Shown: positions 9,128 through 18,631, counted from the stretch's first letter. The stretch: 43,010 nt of DNA from JAAYLC01 sp035654795 (GCA_035654795.1 DASRWC010000040.1:1-43010); one strand, 5' to 3'. A program made the numbers and translations. The notes: generated from the sequence alone by a model not told the origin.

Positions 9128-9147
9128 ATTCCCGCGAAAGCGGGAAT
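9128..9147 (+). other. GNRA-capped hairpin between rpoB and rpoC
   Basis: ATTCCCGC and GCGGGAAT form an 8-bp stem closed by the tetraloop GAAA, starting 4 bases after the rpoB stop codon. No T-tract follows, so it is unlikely to terminate transcription. It could stabilise or mark a cleavage site in the rpoBC mRNA, or separate translation of the two genes. Confidence 0.6.
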
Positions 9148-9205
9148 ATCAAATTCCTTGGAAATCAAAATGGTTTCATTATTACAATAAAGTTTATTTT
9201 ACATC

Positions 9206-12200
9206 ATGATGAACAGAAATAAAGAAAACACAGTACAGAAATTTAATAAGATTTCTATTGGTTTGGCTTCTCCCGAAACAATTCTGGCAGAATCCAGAGG
9301 AGAGGTTCTAAAACCTGAAACTATCAACTACCGTACGCACAAACCTGAGCGTGACGGACTTTTCTGTGAGCGCATCTTTGGTCCGGTAAAAGACTATGAG
9401 TGTGCCTGTGGTAAATATAAAAGAATTCGTTACAAAGGTATTGTGTGTGACCGTTGCGGAGTGGAAGTAACGGAGAAGAAAGTGAGGAGAGATCGCGTTG
9501 GTCATATCAATTTGGTGGTACCTGTAGCGCATATCTGGTATTTTAGAAGCTTGCCAAACAAAATTGGTTACCTGCTAGGGCTGCCGTCTAAAAAATTAGA
9601 TATGATTATTTACTACGAAAGATATGTAGTAATACAACCCGGAAACGCAAAATATGAAGATGGTGAAGATGTGAAGGCTTTAGATTTCTTAACAGAAGAA
9701 GAATATTTAGCTATACTCGACTCTCTACCCCAAGAAAATCAATATTTGGATGAAACCGATCCAAATAAATTTATTGCGAAAATGGGGGCAGAATGCCTTA
9801 TTGATTTACTGCAACGTTTGGATCTGGACGAACTTTCATATGAATTGCGTCACAAAGCTAACAATGAAACTTCCAAACAAAGAAAAACGGAAGCACTAAA
9901 ACGCCTTCAGGTGGTGGAAGCTCTACGGGAAGCAAATGCAAACCGAGAGAATAAACCGGAATGGATGATCATGAAGGTTATCCCTGTGATTCCTCCCGAG
10001 TTACGTCCGCTTGTGCCTCTTGATGGAGGTCGTTTCGCAACTTCAGATTTGAACGATCTTTACCGAAGAGTAATTATCCGTAACAACCGTCTAAAACGAT
10101 TGATGGAGATAAAAGCTCCTGAAGTGATTCTGCGGAATGAAAAGAGAATGCTGCAAGAAGCGGTAGATTCACTATTTGATAATACCAGAAAATCTTCAGC
10201 GGTAAAAACCGACAGTAACCGTCCTTTGAAATCATTATCTGATTCATTAAAAGGAAAACAAGGACGATTCCGTCAAAACTTACTTGGAAAACGTGTGGAT
10301 TATTCGGCACGTTCCGTAATTGTTGTTGGTCCCGAGTTGAAGTTGTTTGAGTGTGGTCTTCCAAAAGATATGGCAGCTGAGCTTTACAAACCCTTCGTTA
10401 TCAGAAAACTGATCGAACGCGGAATTGTAAAGACAGTAAAATCTGCCAAGAAAATTATCGATAAAAAAGAGCCTGTAGTATGGGATATCCTTGAAAATGT
10501 ATTGAAAGGACACCCTGTATTACTCAACCGTGCTCCAACATTACATAGACTTGGAATTCAGGCTTTCCAGCCTAAATTAATTGAAGGAAAAGCGATCCAA
10601 CTTCACCCGCTTGTATGTACTGCTTTTAACGCAGACTTTGACGGAGACCAGATGGCCGTTCACCTTCCATTAGGTCCGGAAGCTATTTTGGAGGCGCAAT
10701 TATTGATGTTGGCTTCTCATAATATCCTGAACCCTGCTAACGGTTCACCGGTGGCAGTACCTTCTCAAGATATGGTACTTGGGTTGTATTATATGACGAA
10801 AATGAGAAAATCTACTCCGGATCATATTGTGAAAGGAGAAGGATTGACATTTTATTCTTCGGAAGAGGCAATCATTGCATACAATGAGGGAAGAGTGGAT
10901 CTGAATGCTGAAATAAAAATCAGAATTGAAGATATTACAGCTGAGGGTGCGGCTACTCGTAGAATCATAACAACCACATTAGGTAGAGTAATTTTTAATG
11001 AGAAAGTTCCTGCTGAGGCCGGATATGTAAACGAAGTTCTTACAAAAAAATCGCTTCGTGACATTATTGGAAAAATCCTTTCGGTAACCAATGTTCCTAC
11101 TACAGCTGAATTTCTCGATGAGATAAAAACCTTAGGATATAAATTCGCATTTGAAGGTGGATTATCCTTTAACCTCGGTGATATCATTATTCCTGAAGAG
11201 AAGAAGAGTCTTATAGATTCTGCAAATGAACAGGTTGATACCATTATGAGTAGCTATAACATGGGGCTTATTACCAATAATGAGCGTTATAACCAGGTTA
11301 TTGATGTCTGGACAGCTACCAATGCGGAGTTGACTGAGCTTTCAATGAGAAGAATCCGTGAAGATCAGCAAGGATTTAACTCAGTATATATGATGCTTGA
11401 TTCCGGTGCGAGAGGTTCTAAAGAGCAGATCCGACAGCTAACCGGTATGCGAGGACTTATGGCTAAACCTAAAAAATCCAGCGTAGGTGGTGGAGAAATT
11501 ATTGAAAATCCAATTCTTTCCAACTTTAAAGAGGGACTTTCAATTCTTGAGTACTTTATTTCCACTCACGGTGCTCGTAAAGGACTTGCGGATACGGCCT
11601 TAAAAACAGCCGATGCCGGTTACCTGACACGACGTTTAGTGGACGTTTCTCAAGATGTTATAATCAATGAGGAAGATTGTGGTACTTTAAGAGGAATAGA
11701 AGTAACCGCTTTGAAAAAGAACGAGGAAGTAGTGGAGCCACTTGGATCAAGAATTGTGGGACGTATTGTTCTAAATGACGTGATCCATCCGTTAACCAAA
11801 GAAGTTCTGGTGCGTGCAGGAGAAGAAGTTACTGAAAGAATCGCTGCAAACATCGAGGCCTCGCCTCTTGAAACTATTGAGGTGCGTTCTGCCTTAACAT
11901 GTGAAGCAAAACAAGGTATTTGTGCACAATGCTATGGTCGAAATCTTGCCACCAACAAAATGGTTCAGATTGGAGAGGCTGTTGGAGTTGTGGCTGCTCA
12001 ATCTATTGGGGAGCCGGGAACTCAGTTGACTCTTCGTACGTTCCACGTAGGAGGGATTGCCGGAAACATTTCAGAGCAAAATAAACTTGTTGCTAAATTT
12101 GACGGAAGAGCTGATATTGAAGACTTAAAAACAGTTCAAGGAGAAGATGCTCAAGGTAATGCAGCTGAAATTGTAATTTCAAGAACAGCTGAAATAAAAC

Positions 12201-13507
12201 TGGTAGATAAAAATACCGGAATCACCTTAAGTACAAATAATATTCCTTATGGTTCAACGCTTCATATAAAGAATGGAGCCACCGTTAAAGCCGGTGAAGT
12301 TATCTGTACTTGGGATCCATATAATGGTGTGATTATTTCAGAATTTGCAGGTAAAATTCAGTATGAAAATATCATCCAAGGAATTACCTACCAAGTAGAG
12401 ATTGACGAACAAACCGGATTCCAGGAAAAAGTTATTTCTGAAAGTAGAGATAAAAAACGAATTCCGACATTATTGATTCTTGGAAAAGATGATGAGGTAA
12501 TCCGTTCGTATAACTTGCCGGTGGGAGCTCACATTATGGTAAACGATAAGGATAAAATTACTGTAGGAAAAGTGCTCGTGAAAATACCGAGAAGATCTGC
12601 AAAAACAGGAGATATTACCGGAGGTTTACCAAGAGTGACAGAGCTTTTTGAAGCCAGAAATCCTTCTAACCCGGCAGTGGTTAGTGAAATCGATGGAGTT
12701 GTATCCTTTGGAAAAATCAAGAGAGGAAATAGAGAAATTGTGGTTGAATCGAAATTCGGAGAAGTCAAGAAATATCTTGTAAAACTTTCAAACCAGATAT
12801 TAGTGCAGGAAAACGACTTTGTTCGTGCGGGTATGGCACTTTCTGATGGATCGATCACTCCGGAAGACATCTTGAGAATTAAAGGACCTTCTGCTGTTCA
12901 ACAGTATTTGGTGAATGAAGTACAAGAGGTTTATCGACTTCAAGGAGTTAAAATTAATGATAAACACTTCGAAGTGGTAGTACGTCAAATGATGCGTAAG
13001 GTTCAAATCGTTGATCCGGGAGATACTATCTTCTTAGAAGATCAATTGGTTCATAAGGATGATTTTATCGAGGAAAACGACAAGATTTTCGGATTGAAGG
13101 TTGTAACCAATGCTGGAGACTCTGAGAATTTGAAAGAAGGACAACTTTTAACCGCTCACGCCTTAAGAGATGAGAATTCTTTACTTAGAAGAAACGATAA
13201 AGAACTTGTTGAAGCCAGAGATGCCGTTCCGGCAACGGCAACACCAATTCTTCAAGGGATTACAAGAGCTTCACTTCAAACAAAATCGTTTATCTCTGCG
13301 GCATCGTTCCAGGAGACAACTAAAGTGTTGAACGAAGCGGCAGTAGCCGGTAAAGTTGACTTGCTTGAAGGATTAAAAGAAAACGTAATTGTCGGACACA
13401 AGATTCCTGCAGGAACCGGAATACGCAAATACGATTCAATTATAGTTGGTTCCAAAGAAGAACTGGAAGCCATGAATAGGATGAAGCAAGAAGTTAATTA
13501 CAACTAA
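9206..13507 (+). CDS. rpoC: DNA-directed RNA polymerase subunit beta'
   Basis: RpoC is the catalytic beta' subunit. The 1433-residue chain has an N-terminal zinc site (CACGKYKRIRYKGIVCDRCG, about 70-90). The catalytic NADFDGDQMAVH motif lies at about 475-486, where the three Asp bind Mg2+. The second zinc cluster, CEAKQGICAQC, lies at about 900. Two adjacent ATGs (9206 and 9209) could start translation, and the sequence does not decide between them. A clear terminator follows within 10 bases of the stop. Confidence 0.99.
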   Translation: MMNRNKENTVQKFNKISIGLASPETILAESRGEVLKPETINYRTHKPERDGLFCERIFGPVKDYECACGKYKRIRYKGIVCDRCGVEVTEKKVRRDRVGHINLVVPVAHIWYFRSLPNKIGYLLGLPSKKLDMIIYYERYVVIQPGNAKYEDGEDVKALDFLTEEEYLAILDSLPQENQYLDETDPNKFIAKMGAECLIDLLQRLDLDELSYELRHKANNETSKQRKTEALKRLQVVEALREANANRENKPEWMIMKVIPVIPPELRPLVPLDGGRFATSDLNDLYRRVIIRNNRLKRLMEIKAPEVILRNEKRMLQEAVDSLFDNTRKSSAVKTDSNRPLKSLSDSLKGKQGRFRQNLLGKRVDYSARSVIVVGPELKLFECGLPKDMAAELYKPFVIRKLIERGIVKTVKSAKKIIDKKEPVVWDILENVLKGHPVLLNRAPTLHRLGIQAFQPKLIEGKAIQLHPLVCTAFNADFDGDQMAVHLPLGPEAILEAQLLMLASHNILNPANGSPVAVPSQDMVLGLYYMTKMRKSTPDHIVKGEGLTFYSSEEAIIAYNEGRVDLNAEIKIRIEDITAEGAATRRIITTTLGRVIFNEKVPAEAGYVNEVLTKKSLRDIIGKILSVTNVPTTAEFLDEIKTLGYKFAFEGGLSFNLGDIIIPEEKKSLIDSANEQVDTIMSSYNMGLITNNERYNQVIDVWTATNAELTELSMRRIREDQQGFNSVYMMLDSGARGSKEQIRQLTGMRGLMAKPKKSSVGGGEIIENPILSNFKEGLSILEYFISTHGARKGLADTALKTADAGYLTRRLVDVSQDVIINEEDCGTLRGIEVTALKKNEEVVEPLGSRIVGRIVLNDVIHPLTKEVLVRAGEEVTERIAANIEASPLETIEVRSALTCEAKQGICAQCYGRNLATNKMVQIGEAVGVVAAQSIGEPGTQLTLRTFHVGGIAGNISEQNKLVAKFDGRADIEDLKTVQGEDAQGNAAEIVISRTAEIKLVDKNTGITLSTNNIPYGSTLHIKNGATVKAGEVICTWDPYNGVIISEFAGKIQYENIIQGITYQVEIDEQTGFQEKVISESRDKKRIPTLLILGKDDEVIRSYNLPVGAHIMVNDKDKITVGKVLVKIPRRSAKTGDITGGLPRVTELFEARNPSNPAVVSEIDGVVSFGKIKRGNREIVVESKFGEVKKYLVKLSNQILVQENDFVRAGMALSDGSITPEDILRIKGPSAVQQYLVNEVQEVYRLQGVKINDKHFEVVVRQMMRKVQIVDPGDTIFLEDQLVHKDDFIEENDKIFGLKVVTNAGDSENLKEGQLLTAHALRDENSLLRRNDKELVEARDAVPATATPILQGITRASLQTKSFISAASFQETTKVLNEAAVAGKVDLLEGLKENVIVGHKIPAGTGIRKYDSIIVGSKEELEAMNRMKQEVNYN

Positions 13508-13514
13508 TAAAATG

Positions 13515-13545
13515 AAAAAGGTGCGTTGAGAGACGCACCTTTTTC
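13515..13545 (+). terminator. Rho-independent terminator of the rpoBC unit
   Basis: GGTGCGT (13520-13526) pairs with ACGCACC (13533-13539) around the loop TGAGAG. The stem can extend through flanking A and T runs, and five T follow. It lies directly after rpoC. Its loop also contains the TTG that serves as the -33 element of the next promoter. Confidence 0.85.
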
Positions 13546-13553
13546 TATATTTG
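13526..13553 (+). promoter_or_regulatory. Promoter of the DUF3467 gene, overlapping the rpoC terminator
   Basis: TATATTTG at 13546-13553 fits the -7 consensus. TTG at 13526-13528, in the loop region of the terminator, is 17 bases upstream. The start codon is 53 bases downstream. Motif-based assignment. Confidence 0.6.
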
Positions 13554-13605
13554 AAAGTCTGTAAAACAATCTTCCCAAACCATTAATTTAAAGAGAAAGA
13601 AAAAT

Positions 13606-13923
13606 ATGGCCGACCAAAATAAAAATCAGAAACAAGGACAAATTAATATTGAATTAGACGAAAATGTAGCTCAAGGGATATATAGTAACTTAGCTATAAT
13701 TAATCATTCTGCTTCCGAATTTGTAGTGGATTTTGTTAGTATTATGCCGGGTGTTCCAAAAAGTAAAGTCAAATCCAGAATTATTCTCACGCCACAACAT
13801 GCGAAGAGATTTCTAAAAGCCTTGAACGACAACGTCAGAAGATTTGAAAATGCTCACGGAGAAATAAAAGACTACGAACAACCACCGATTCCGTTAAATT
13901 TCGGGCCTACAGGCGAAGCTTAA
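13606..13923 (+). CDS. DUF3467 family protein
   Basis: This 105-residue acidic protein has no signal peptide or membrane segment. It contains the DUF3467 pattern: INIELDENVAQGIYSNLAII near the start, then EFVVDFVSIMPG and a basic segment (PKSKVKSRIILTPQHAKRFL). The C-terminus is Pro-rich. Members of this family are found next to rpoC in Bacteroidota, which hints at a link to transcription, but the biochemical function is unknown to me. It has its own promoter and terminator, so it is a monocistronic unit. Confidence 0.85.
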   Translation: MADQNKNQKQGQINIELDENVAQGIYSNLAIINHSASEFVVDFVSIMPGVPKSKVKSRIILTPQHAKRFLKALNDNVRRFENAHGEIKDYEQPPIPLNFGPTGEA

Positions 13924-13930
13924 TTTTTAG

Positions 13931-13957
13931 AACCTCAATTGATTTTTGAGGTTTTTT
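13931..13957 (+). terminator. Terminator of the DUF3467 gene
   Basis: AACCTCAA (13931-13938) pairs with TTGAGGTT (13946-13953) and six T overlap and follow the stem. It lies 8 bases after the stop codon. Confidence 0.85.
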
Positions 13958-14165
13958 AATTTATTCCTTCTTGTGCTGTTCGAGTGAGCTAATAGGTAAT
14001 ATATTAATAAAAAAACTTTTTGATACCGAAAAACAAGCACGGAATTATTTGGTATTGCACAACTCATTAAGCAGATGGTGAACCTCGAAGTAATCAGATC
14101 TGATCGTTCAAGAATGGATTAGAAGTATCGGAGAGAAAGCTGAAAAACACCTTATTATACAACTA

Positions 14166-14627
14166 ATGAAAAATTATCTTCTTGTCGCTTTCTTATACTT
14201 TTGGACTTTGGCAAGTTTTGCCCAAAGTTTTCCAAATTTCACTGGCTCCTATATTAGTCAGCACACCAGCTATGTGAATAATGAAGATGCTTCTGAAAAT
14301 TACCAAGAGGATACCGAAAACAGAGTTTTTGTCCTTTTAAAGGAAGACGGAACCGGTTTTGCCGCCTTGGTGGATCCACGCACTCCTGATGTTTCACTGC
14401 TTTATTCTATAGAGAGATTGGATAAGGAATATACCTTAATGGATGTTCATTATTATATTTTTGACGCAGTATATTTAACAAGAGACTGGGATGTAAAAAT
14501 TCTTTTTTACATTAAGGAAGAGAAATTAAATCTGATGTTGGATTATGACTTCGCGACCCAAGTTTTCCACGATTTGGAATATTGGGATAATTTGGATTAT
14601 TGGAAAGAAATTCTTTTTAAAGAATGA
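14166..14627 (+). CDS. Secreted protein of unknown function
   Basis: The 153-residue product begins with a clear Sec signal peptide: basic start MKN, hydrophobic core about 4-16, and a likely cleavage after ASFAQ at about residue 20. The mature part is acidic and rich in aromatic residues (Tyr, Trp, Phe) and Asp, with a Trp/Tyr/Asp-rich C-terminal tail. I do not recognise a family. No lipobox Cys and no C-terminal sorting domain are visible. The reading frame stays open upstream to 14094, but without a start codon, so the ATG at 14166 is chosen. It converges with the acyl-CoA synthetase gene. No clear promoter was found. Confidence 0.65.
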   Translation: MKNYLLVAFLYFWTLASFAQSFPNFTGSYISQHTSYVNNEDASENYQEDTENRVFVLLKEDGTGFAALVDPRTPDVSLLYSIERLDKEYTLMDVHYYIFDAVYLTRDWDVKILFYIKEEKLNLMLDYDFATQVFHDLEYWDNLDYWKEILFKE

Positions 14628-14731
14628 GAACTGCAGGAGAATGGGGAATGCCTCAATCCAAAGGCGACAGGTATAAGTTTGAAAGATGAGGTTGTTAGAG
14701 AACAAAGGTCTTTTATTTGCTCTTTTCCCGG

Positions 14732-16789
14732 TCATGAGTGTTTTATAAAAACCCGTACATCCACAGCCTTTACCTCGTGTTCGTTTGCAATTAACGGATT
14801 CAAATCGGCTTCCGAGATTTCAGGAGCGAGATACACGAGAGCTGCAAGACGAATGACAATATCCATAAATTTCTCCTTTGGAAGTTTCGGTCGACCACGG
14901 AAACCGTGGAATAATGGGTATCCTTTTAAAGATCTGATCATTTGTGCAACTTCCGTTTCACCTAAAGGGGCTAAAGCATAGGAAGTATCGTTTAGAATTT
15001 CAAGGAAAATGCCGCCAAATCCGCAAAAAATAAGATGTCCGAAATCGCCTTGTTTTATAGTTCCTGCATAAAGTTCTTCGCCCGAAATCATTTCTTGAAC
15101 CAGAACGCCGGTTGCTGAAGGAATCTGCATCAGATCATCAAAAGTAGATTTCATGGTTTCTTTGTCATGGATGTTCAAACGCACGCCATGGACTTCCGTC
15201 TTATGAACAGGACCGATAACTTTCATGACTATGGGAAATTTTATGTTCGTCGAAATCTGTTGCAAATCTTCCCCTTGTGAACAAATCAACTGCTTCGCAA
15301 CAGGAATTCCGGCAGCATCCATCAGCTTTTCGGTATCGGTTGTATTCAAAAAACCGTCTTTGGCCGAATTGATAATTTCGCGAATGCTTATCAAATCCAT
15401 TAAAGGCATGTCAGGTTTTCCGCCTGCCGTGAGTTTGGTATGATGTACCTGAACCAAAGCTTTACCAAGTGTGACTTCATCGGGAAAAATGACGTGACCG
15501 GAGTGCAAAAACGTCTTGATTTCTTCCTTGGCATTTACAGGCGAAGGAAGTACCGGATAAATCGGTAGATCACAAGCGTTCATTTTCTTTTCCAACATGT
15601 TGTAAACATCGCGAACATTAAAAAGTCCCGAACTTCCAAACACAACAATCATCCCGTCTATTTTCGGATTCTTGTCGCAGAAGTCTATGATTTCACCAAG
15701 CTGTTCCGCATTTCCGGTTGCGAGAAAATCAATAGGATTGGCCGCAGAAGATCCGGGATTTAGTTTTTTAAGAAGTTCAGAAGTTTCTTCCTGAGTCAAC
15801 TCTGGAACATTTAATCCGCCTGAACTCAATGCATCGGTGAGCATTACTGCCGAGCCGCCGGCGTGGGTGATAATGGCGAAATTCTTTCCGACATCAGTAC
15901 TAGTCTGAAACACACTCGCGACAGCAATTAGTTCTTCCCTTCCGCTACAATACACCACACCTGCTTTTTTGAATAAAGCGCGAATAACAGTATCGGATGT
16001 GGCTAATGCTCCCGTATGAGAAGATGCAGCCCTGCCACCTGCTTCGGAATATCCTGATTTAATAGCCGCGATTTTGCATCCCTTTTTGATGAGGGACGTG
16101 GCGTGGCGCAAGAATTTGTAAGGATATTTAATAGATTCCAGATACAACAACTTCACTTTCGGACTTTTATCGGGATCGAAAGTATCGTCCATAAACTCCA
16201 AAATATCTTCAACCCCTGTTTGCGCTGCGTTTCCGATAGAATAAATATTCGAAAACCGTAATCCGTTTAAAATCGCTTTTTCCATAATGAATACGGCTGT
16301 TGCTCCCGAACTGGAAATGAGTTCGCAGCCTTTGGGATCGTATTCGGGAATGGGAGAGGTGAATACGCCCTTATAAGTTTCATTAATTACCCCGATACAA
16401 TTCGGACCTATCAGCGTAGCACCGGCATCATTAATGAGTTGTACGAGTTCTTTCTCCAGTGAAATACCTTGTTCGCCGGCCTCCGAAAATCCGGCTGAAA
16501 ATACAATAAAAGCTTTGGCACCTTTTGCAATCATTTCTTTGGCGACATTGATACAGGCTACGGCCGGAATGGCAAGAATTCCTAAATCAATCTGTTCCGG
16601 AATATCTTCCACCTCATATACGTGAACAGCATTCGGAACTTTGATTTCTTTTTTGTTCAGGGCATAGATCGTTCCACTATAATTATGATCAAGTAGATTT
16701 TGTAAAATTTTGCCGCCCGGTTTTGCCGTGTTTTCAGATGCCCCGACAATCACTATGTTTTTTGGATTAAGCAGTTGTATGCTAAGCAT
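14732..16789 (-). CDS. ADP-forming acetate/acyl-CoA ligase, fused alpha and beta subunits
   Basis: Enzymes of this family interconvert acyl-CoA, ADP and Pi with free acid, ATP and CoA through a phosphohistidine, in the cytoplasm. The 685 residues fit a single-chain alpha-beta fusion. An N-terminal CoA-binding Rossmann domain (VIVGAS near residue 13) is followed by a succinyl-CoA-ligase-like domain, with the catalytic His in RAASSHTGALA at about 255-265. A C-terminal ATP-grasp domain covers about 470-685. The substrate (acetate, propionate or a branched acid) cannot be told from sequence. It stands alone, so its role may be acetate uptake or overflow energy conservation. Confidence 0.88.
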   Translation of the reverse strand: MLSIQLLNPKNIVIVGASENTAKPGGKILQNLLDHNYSGTIYALNKKEIKVPNAVHVYEVEDIPEQIDLGILAIPAVACINVAKEMIAKGAKAFIVFSAGFSEAGEQGISLEKELVQLINDAGATLIGPNCIGVINETYKGVFTSPIPEYDPKGCELISSSGATAVFIMEKAILNGLRFSNIYSIGNAAQTGVEDILEFMDDTFDPDKSPKVKLLYLESIKYPYKFLRHATSLIKKGCKIAAIKSGYSEAGGRAASSHTGALATSDTVIRALFKKAGVVYCSGREELIAVASVFQTSTDVGKNFAIITHAGGSAVMLTDALSSGGLNVPELTQEETSELLKKLNPGSSAANPIDFLATGNAEQLGEIIDFCDKNPKIDGMIVVFGSSGLFNVRDVYNMLEKKMNACDLPIYPVLPSPVNAKEEIKTFLHSGHVIFPDEVTLGKALVQVHHTKLTAGGKPDMPLMDLISIREIINSAKDGFLNTTDTEKLMDAAGIPVAKQLICSQGEDLQQISTNIKFPIVMKVIGPVHKTEVHGVRLNIHDKETMKSTFDDLMQIPSATGVLVQEMISGEELYAGTIKQGDFGHLIFCGFGGIFLEILNDTSYALAPLGETEVAQMIRSLKGYPLFHGFRGRPKLPKEKFMDIVIRLAALVYLAPEISEADLNPLIANEHEVKAVDVRVFIKHS

Positions 16790-16902
16790 GATAAAGTATC
16801 TTCTTTGATAAATAGGACAATATACTCCTAAAAGTGATTACCAGAAAATGACAAGCATCAGGCGAAACAAAGATTTTGAAACGCGATTAATAATTCCGGC
16901 TA

Positions 16903-18489
16903 TTAAAACTCACTTACAAAATGTAGTTTCACAGTTGGATATTTTGTTTGAGTCATTTGAAGGGTGAATGCAGAATCGGCAAAAAAGACAAGCTGACCTC
17001 GTTTGTCTTTTGCTAAAAATTTTGATTTTACACGTTTGAAGTCCTGAAATTCTTCACTTTTTGGATCAACCGGGTCCACCCAACAGGCTTTGTAGACATT
17101 GACAGGCTCATAGGTACATTTTGCTCCGTATTCGTGTTCTAATCTGTATTGGATTACTTCAAACTGCAACGCACCGACCGTACCGATAACTTTTCTTCCA
17201 TTAAGTTCCAAAGTAAAAAGCTGAGCAACTCCCTCGTCCATCAACTGGTCTATTCCTTTTTCCAGTTGCTTACTCTTCATGGGGTCTGCGTTGTTGATAT
17301 ATTTAAAATGTTCCGGCGAAAAGCTTGGAATTCCGCGATAGTTCATCACTTCTCCCTCGGTCAGTGTGTCGCCAATTTTAAAGTTCCCGGTATCATGAAG
17401 TCCCACTATGTCTCCGGCATAAGATACATCTACAACTTCTTTTTTTTCAGCAAAGAAAGCATTCGGACTCGAAAACTTAAATTTTTTGTTTTGGCGCACA
17501 TGTAAGTAAGGGGTGTTTCTTTCAAACATGCCCGAGACGATTTTTACAAAAGCCAGTCGGTCTCGGTGTTTCGGATCCATATTGGCATGAATTTTAAAAA
17601 CAAAACCGGAAAATTCTTTTTCGTTCGGCTGTACCAATCGTGTATCACTTTCTTTAGATCTGGGAGTAGGAGCTATTTCTACGAAACAATCAAGAAGTTC
17701 CCGCACTCCGAAATTATTTAAAGCAGAACCAAAAAAGACAGGTTGCAATTCTGCATTAAGATATTCTTCTCTATTAAAATCCGGATACACCTCATATACC
17801 AACTCAAGTTCTTCCCTCAGGGTTTTTGCCGCTTTATTTCCTATTAATTTTTCGAGTTCGGTACTTTCGATATCCTCAAATTCAATGGTTTCTTCAATAT
17901 TTTTCCGACTATCTCCGCTGAAGAGATTAACATTCTTCTCCCAGATATTATAAATTCCCTTAAAATCATAACCCATTCCAATTGGGAAACTCAAGGGGGT
18001 AACTCTTAAATTTAATTTTTGTTCAATTTCATCCAAAAGATCAAATGCATCTCGCCCTTCACGATCCAGTTTGTTGATAAATACAATCATAGGAATTTTT
18101 CGCATACGGCACACCTCCACAAGTTTTTCCGTCTGCTCTTCCACCCCTTTCGCCACATCCACCACCACAATCACACTATCTACGGCTGTCAATGTTCTAT
18201 ATGTGTCTTCTGCAAAATCTTTATGACCGGGAGTATCGAGAATGTTTATTTTTTTTCCTTCATATTCAAAGGCTAGTACAGATGTAGCTACCGAAATTCC
18301 GCGTTGACGTTCTATTTCCATGAAGTCACTGGTGGCACCCTTTTTTATTTTATTGCTTTTTACGGCACCGGCTTCTTGAATTGCTCCACCGAAGAGAAGT
18401 AGTTTTTCGGTTAATGTAGTTTTTCCGGCATCAGGATGCGCAATGATTCCGAAGGTTCTTCGTCGTTTAATTTCTTTTTCCAAAGACAT
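16903..18489 (-). CDS. prfC: Peptide chain release factor 3
   Basis: RF3 is a GTPase that removes RF1 and RF2 from the ribosome after termination. The 528-residue length is typical. The G1 motif AHPDAGKTT (about 17-25), the G3 motif DTPGHKD and the G4 motif NKLD are all intact. The following domains are those of RF3 rather than EF-G, without the EF-G C-terminal domains. The upstream gap carries a -7 box on this strand at 18514-18521. The gene is monocistronic as far as can be seen. Confidence 0.96.
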   Translation of the reverse strand: MSLEKEIKRRRTFGIIAHPDAGKTTLTEKLLLFGGAIQEAGAVKSNKIKKGATSDFMEIERQRGISVATSVLAFEYEGKKINILDTPGHKDFAEDTYRTLTAVDSVIVVVDVAKGVEEQTEKLVEVCRMRKIPMIVFINKLDREGRDAFDLLDEIEQKLNLRVTPLSFPIGMGYDFKGIYNIWEKNVNLFSGDSRKNIEETIEFEDIESTELEKLIGNKAAKTLREELELVYEVYPDFNREEYLNAELQPVFFGSALNNFGVRELLDCFVEIAPTPRSKESDTRLVQPNEKEFSGFVFKIHANMDPKHRDRLAFVKIVSGMFERNTPYLHVRQNKKFKFSSPNAFFAEKKEVVDVSYAGDIVGLHDTGNFKIGDTLTEGEVMNYRGIPSFSPEHFKYINNADPMKSKQLEKGIDQLMDEGVAQLFTLELNGRKVIGTVGALQFEVIQYRLEHEYGAKCTYEPVNVYKACWVDPVDPKSEEFQDFKRVKSKFLAKDKRGQLVFFADSAFTLQMTQTKYPTVKLHFVSEF

Positions 18490-18513
18490 TTTTCCCTAAT
18501 CTAAAATTGGGTG

Positions 18514-18521
18514 CAAAGATA
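18514..18521 (-). promoter_or_regulatory. -7 box upstream of prfC
   Basis: Read on the minus strand it is TATCTTTG, a match to TAnnTTTG, 25 bases before the prfC start. No TTG is found at the ideal -33 distance, so this is a partial promoter match. Confidence 0.45.
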
Positions 18522-18623
18522 GGGCTTGTTTCGTTATTTTTTAAAAAGGATGTTGATGAAGATATGCATATTGAAAGAGGGCAGACCATATCTTCTTTTA
18601 TTTAAATAACAGATTGCTTTTCG

Positions 18624-18631
18624 TATTTTTG
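18624..18631 (+). promoter_or_regulatory. -7 box upstream of idi
   Basis: TATTTTTG matches TAnnTTTG, 19 bases before the idi start codon. The predicted 5' leader is very short. The -33 region is T-rich but lacks a clean TTG at the right spacing. Confidence 0.45.

Noticed and set aside
14679..14981. Open frame on the plus strand inside the acyl-CoA ligase gene
   Set aside because: It overlaps a well-supported gene antisense and has no family features. Like the other antisense frames inside rpoB, rpoC, ribB, ftsK and elsewhere, it is a coding shadow.
15225..15443. Plus-strand open frame opposite the acyl-CoA ligase
   Set aside because: It is a low-complexity shadow with no start context, and the opposite strand is clearly coding.
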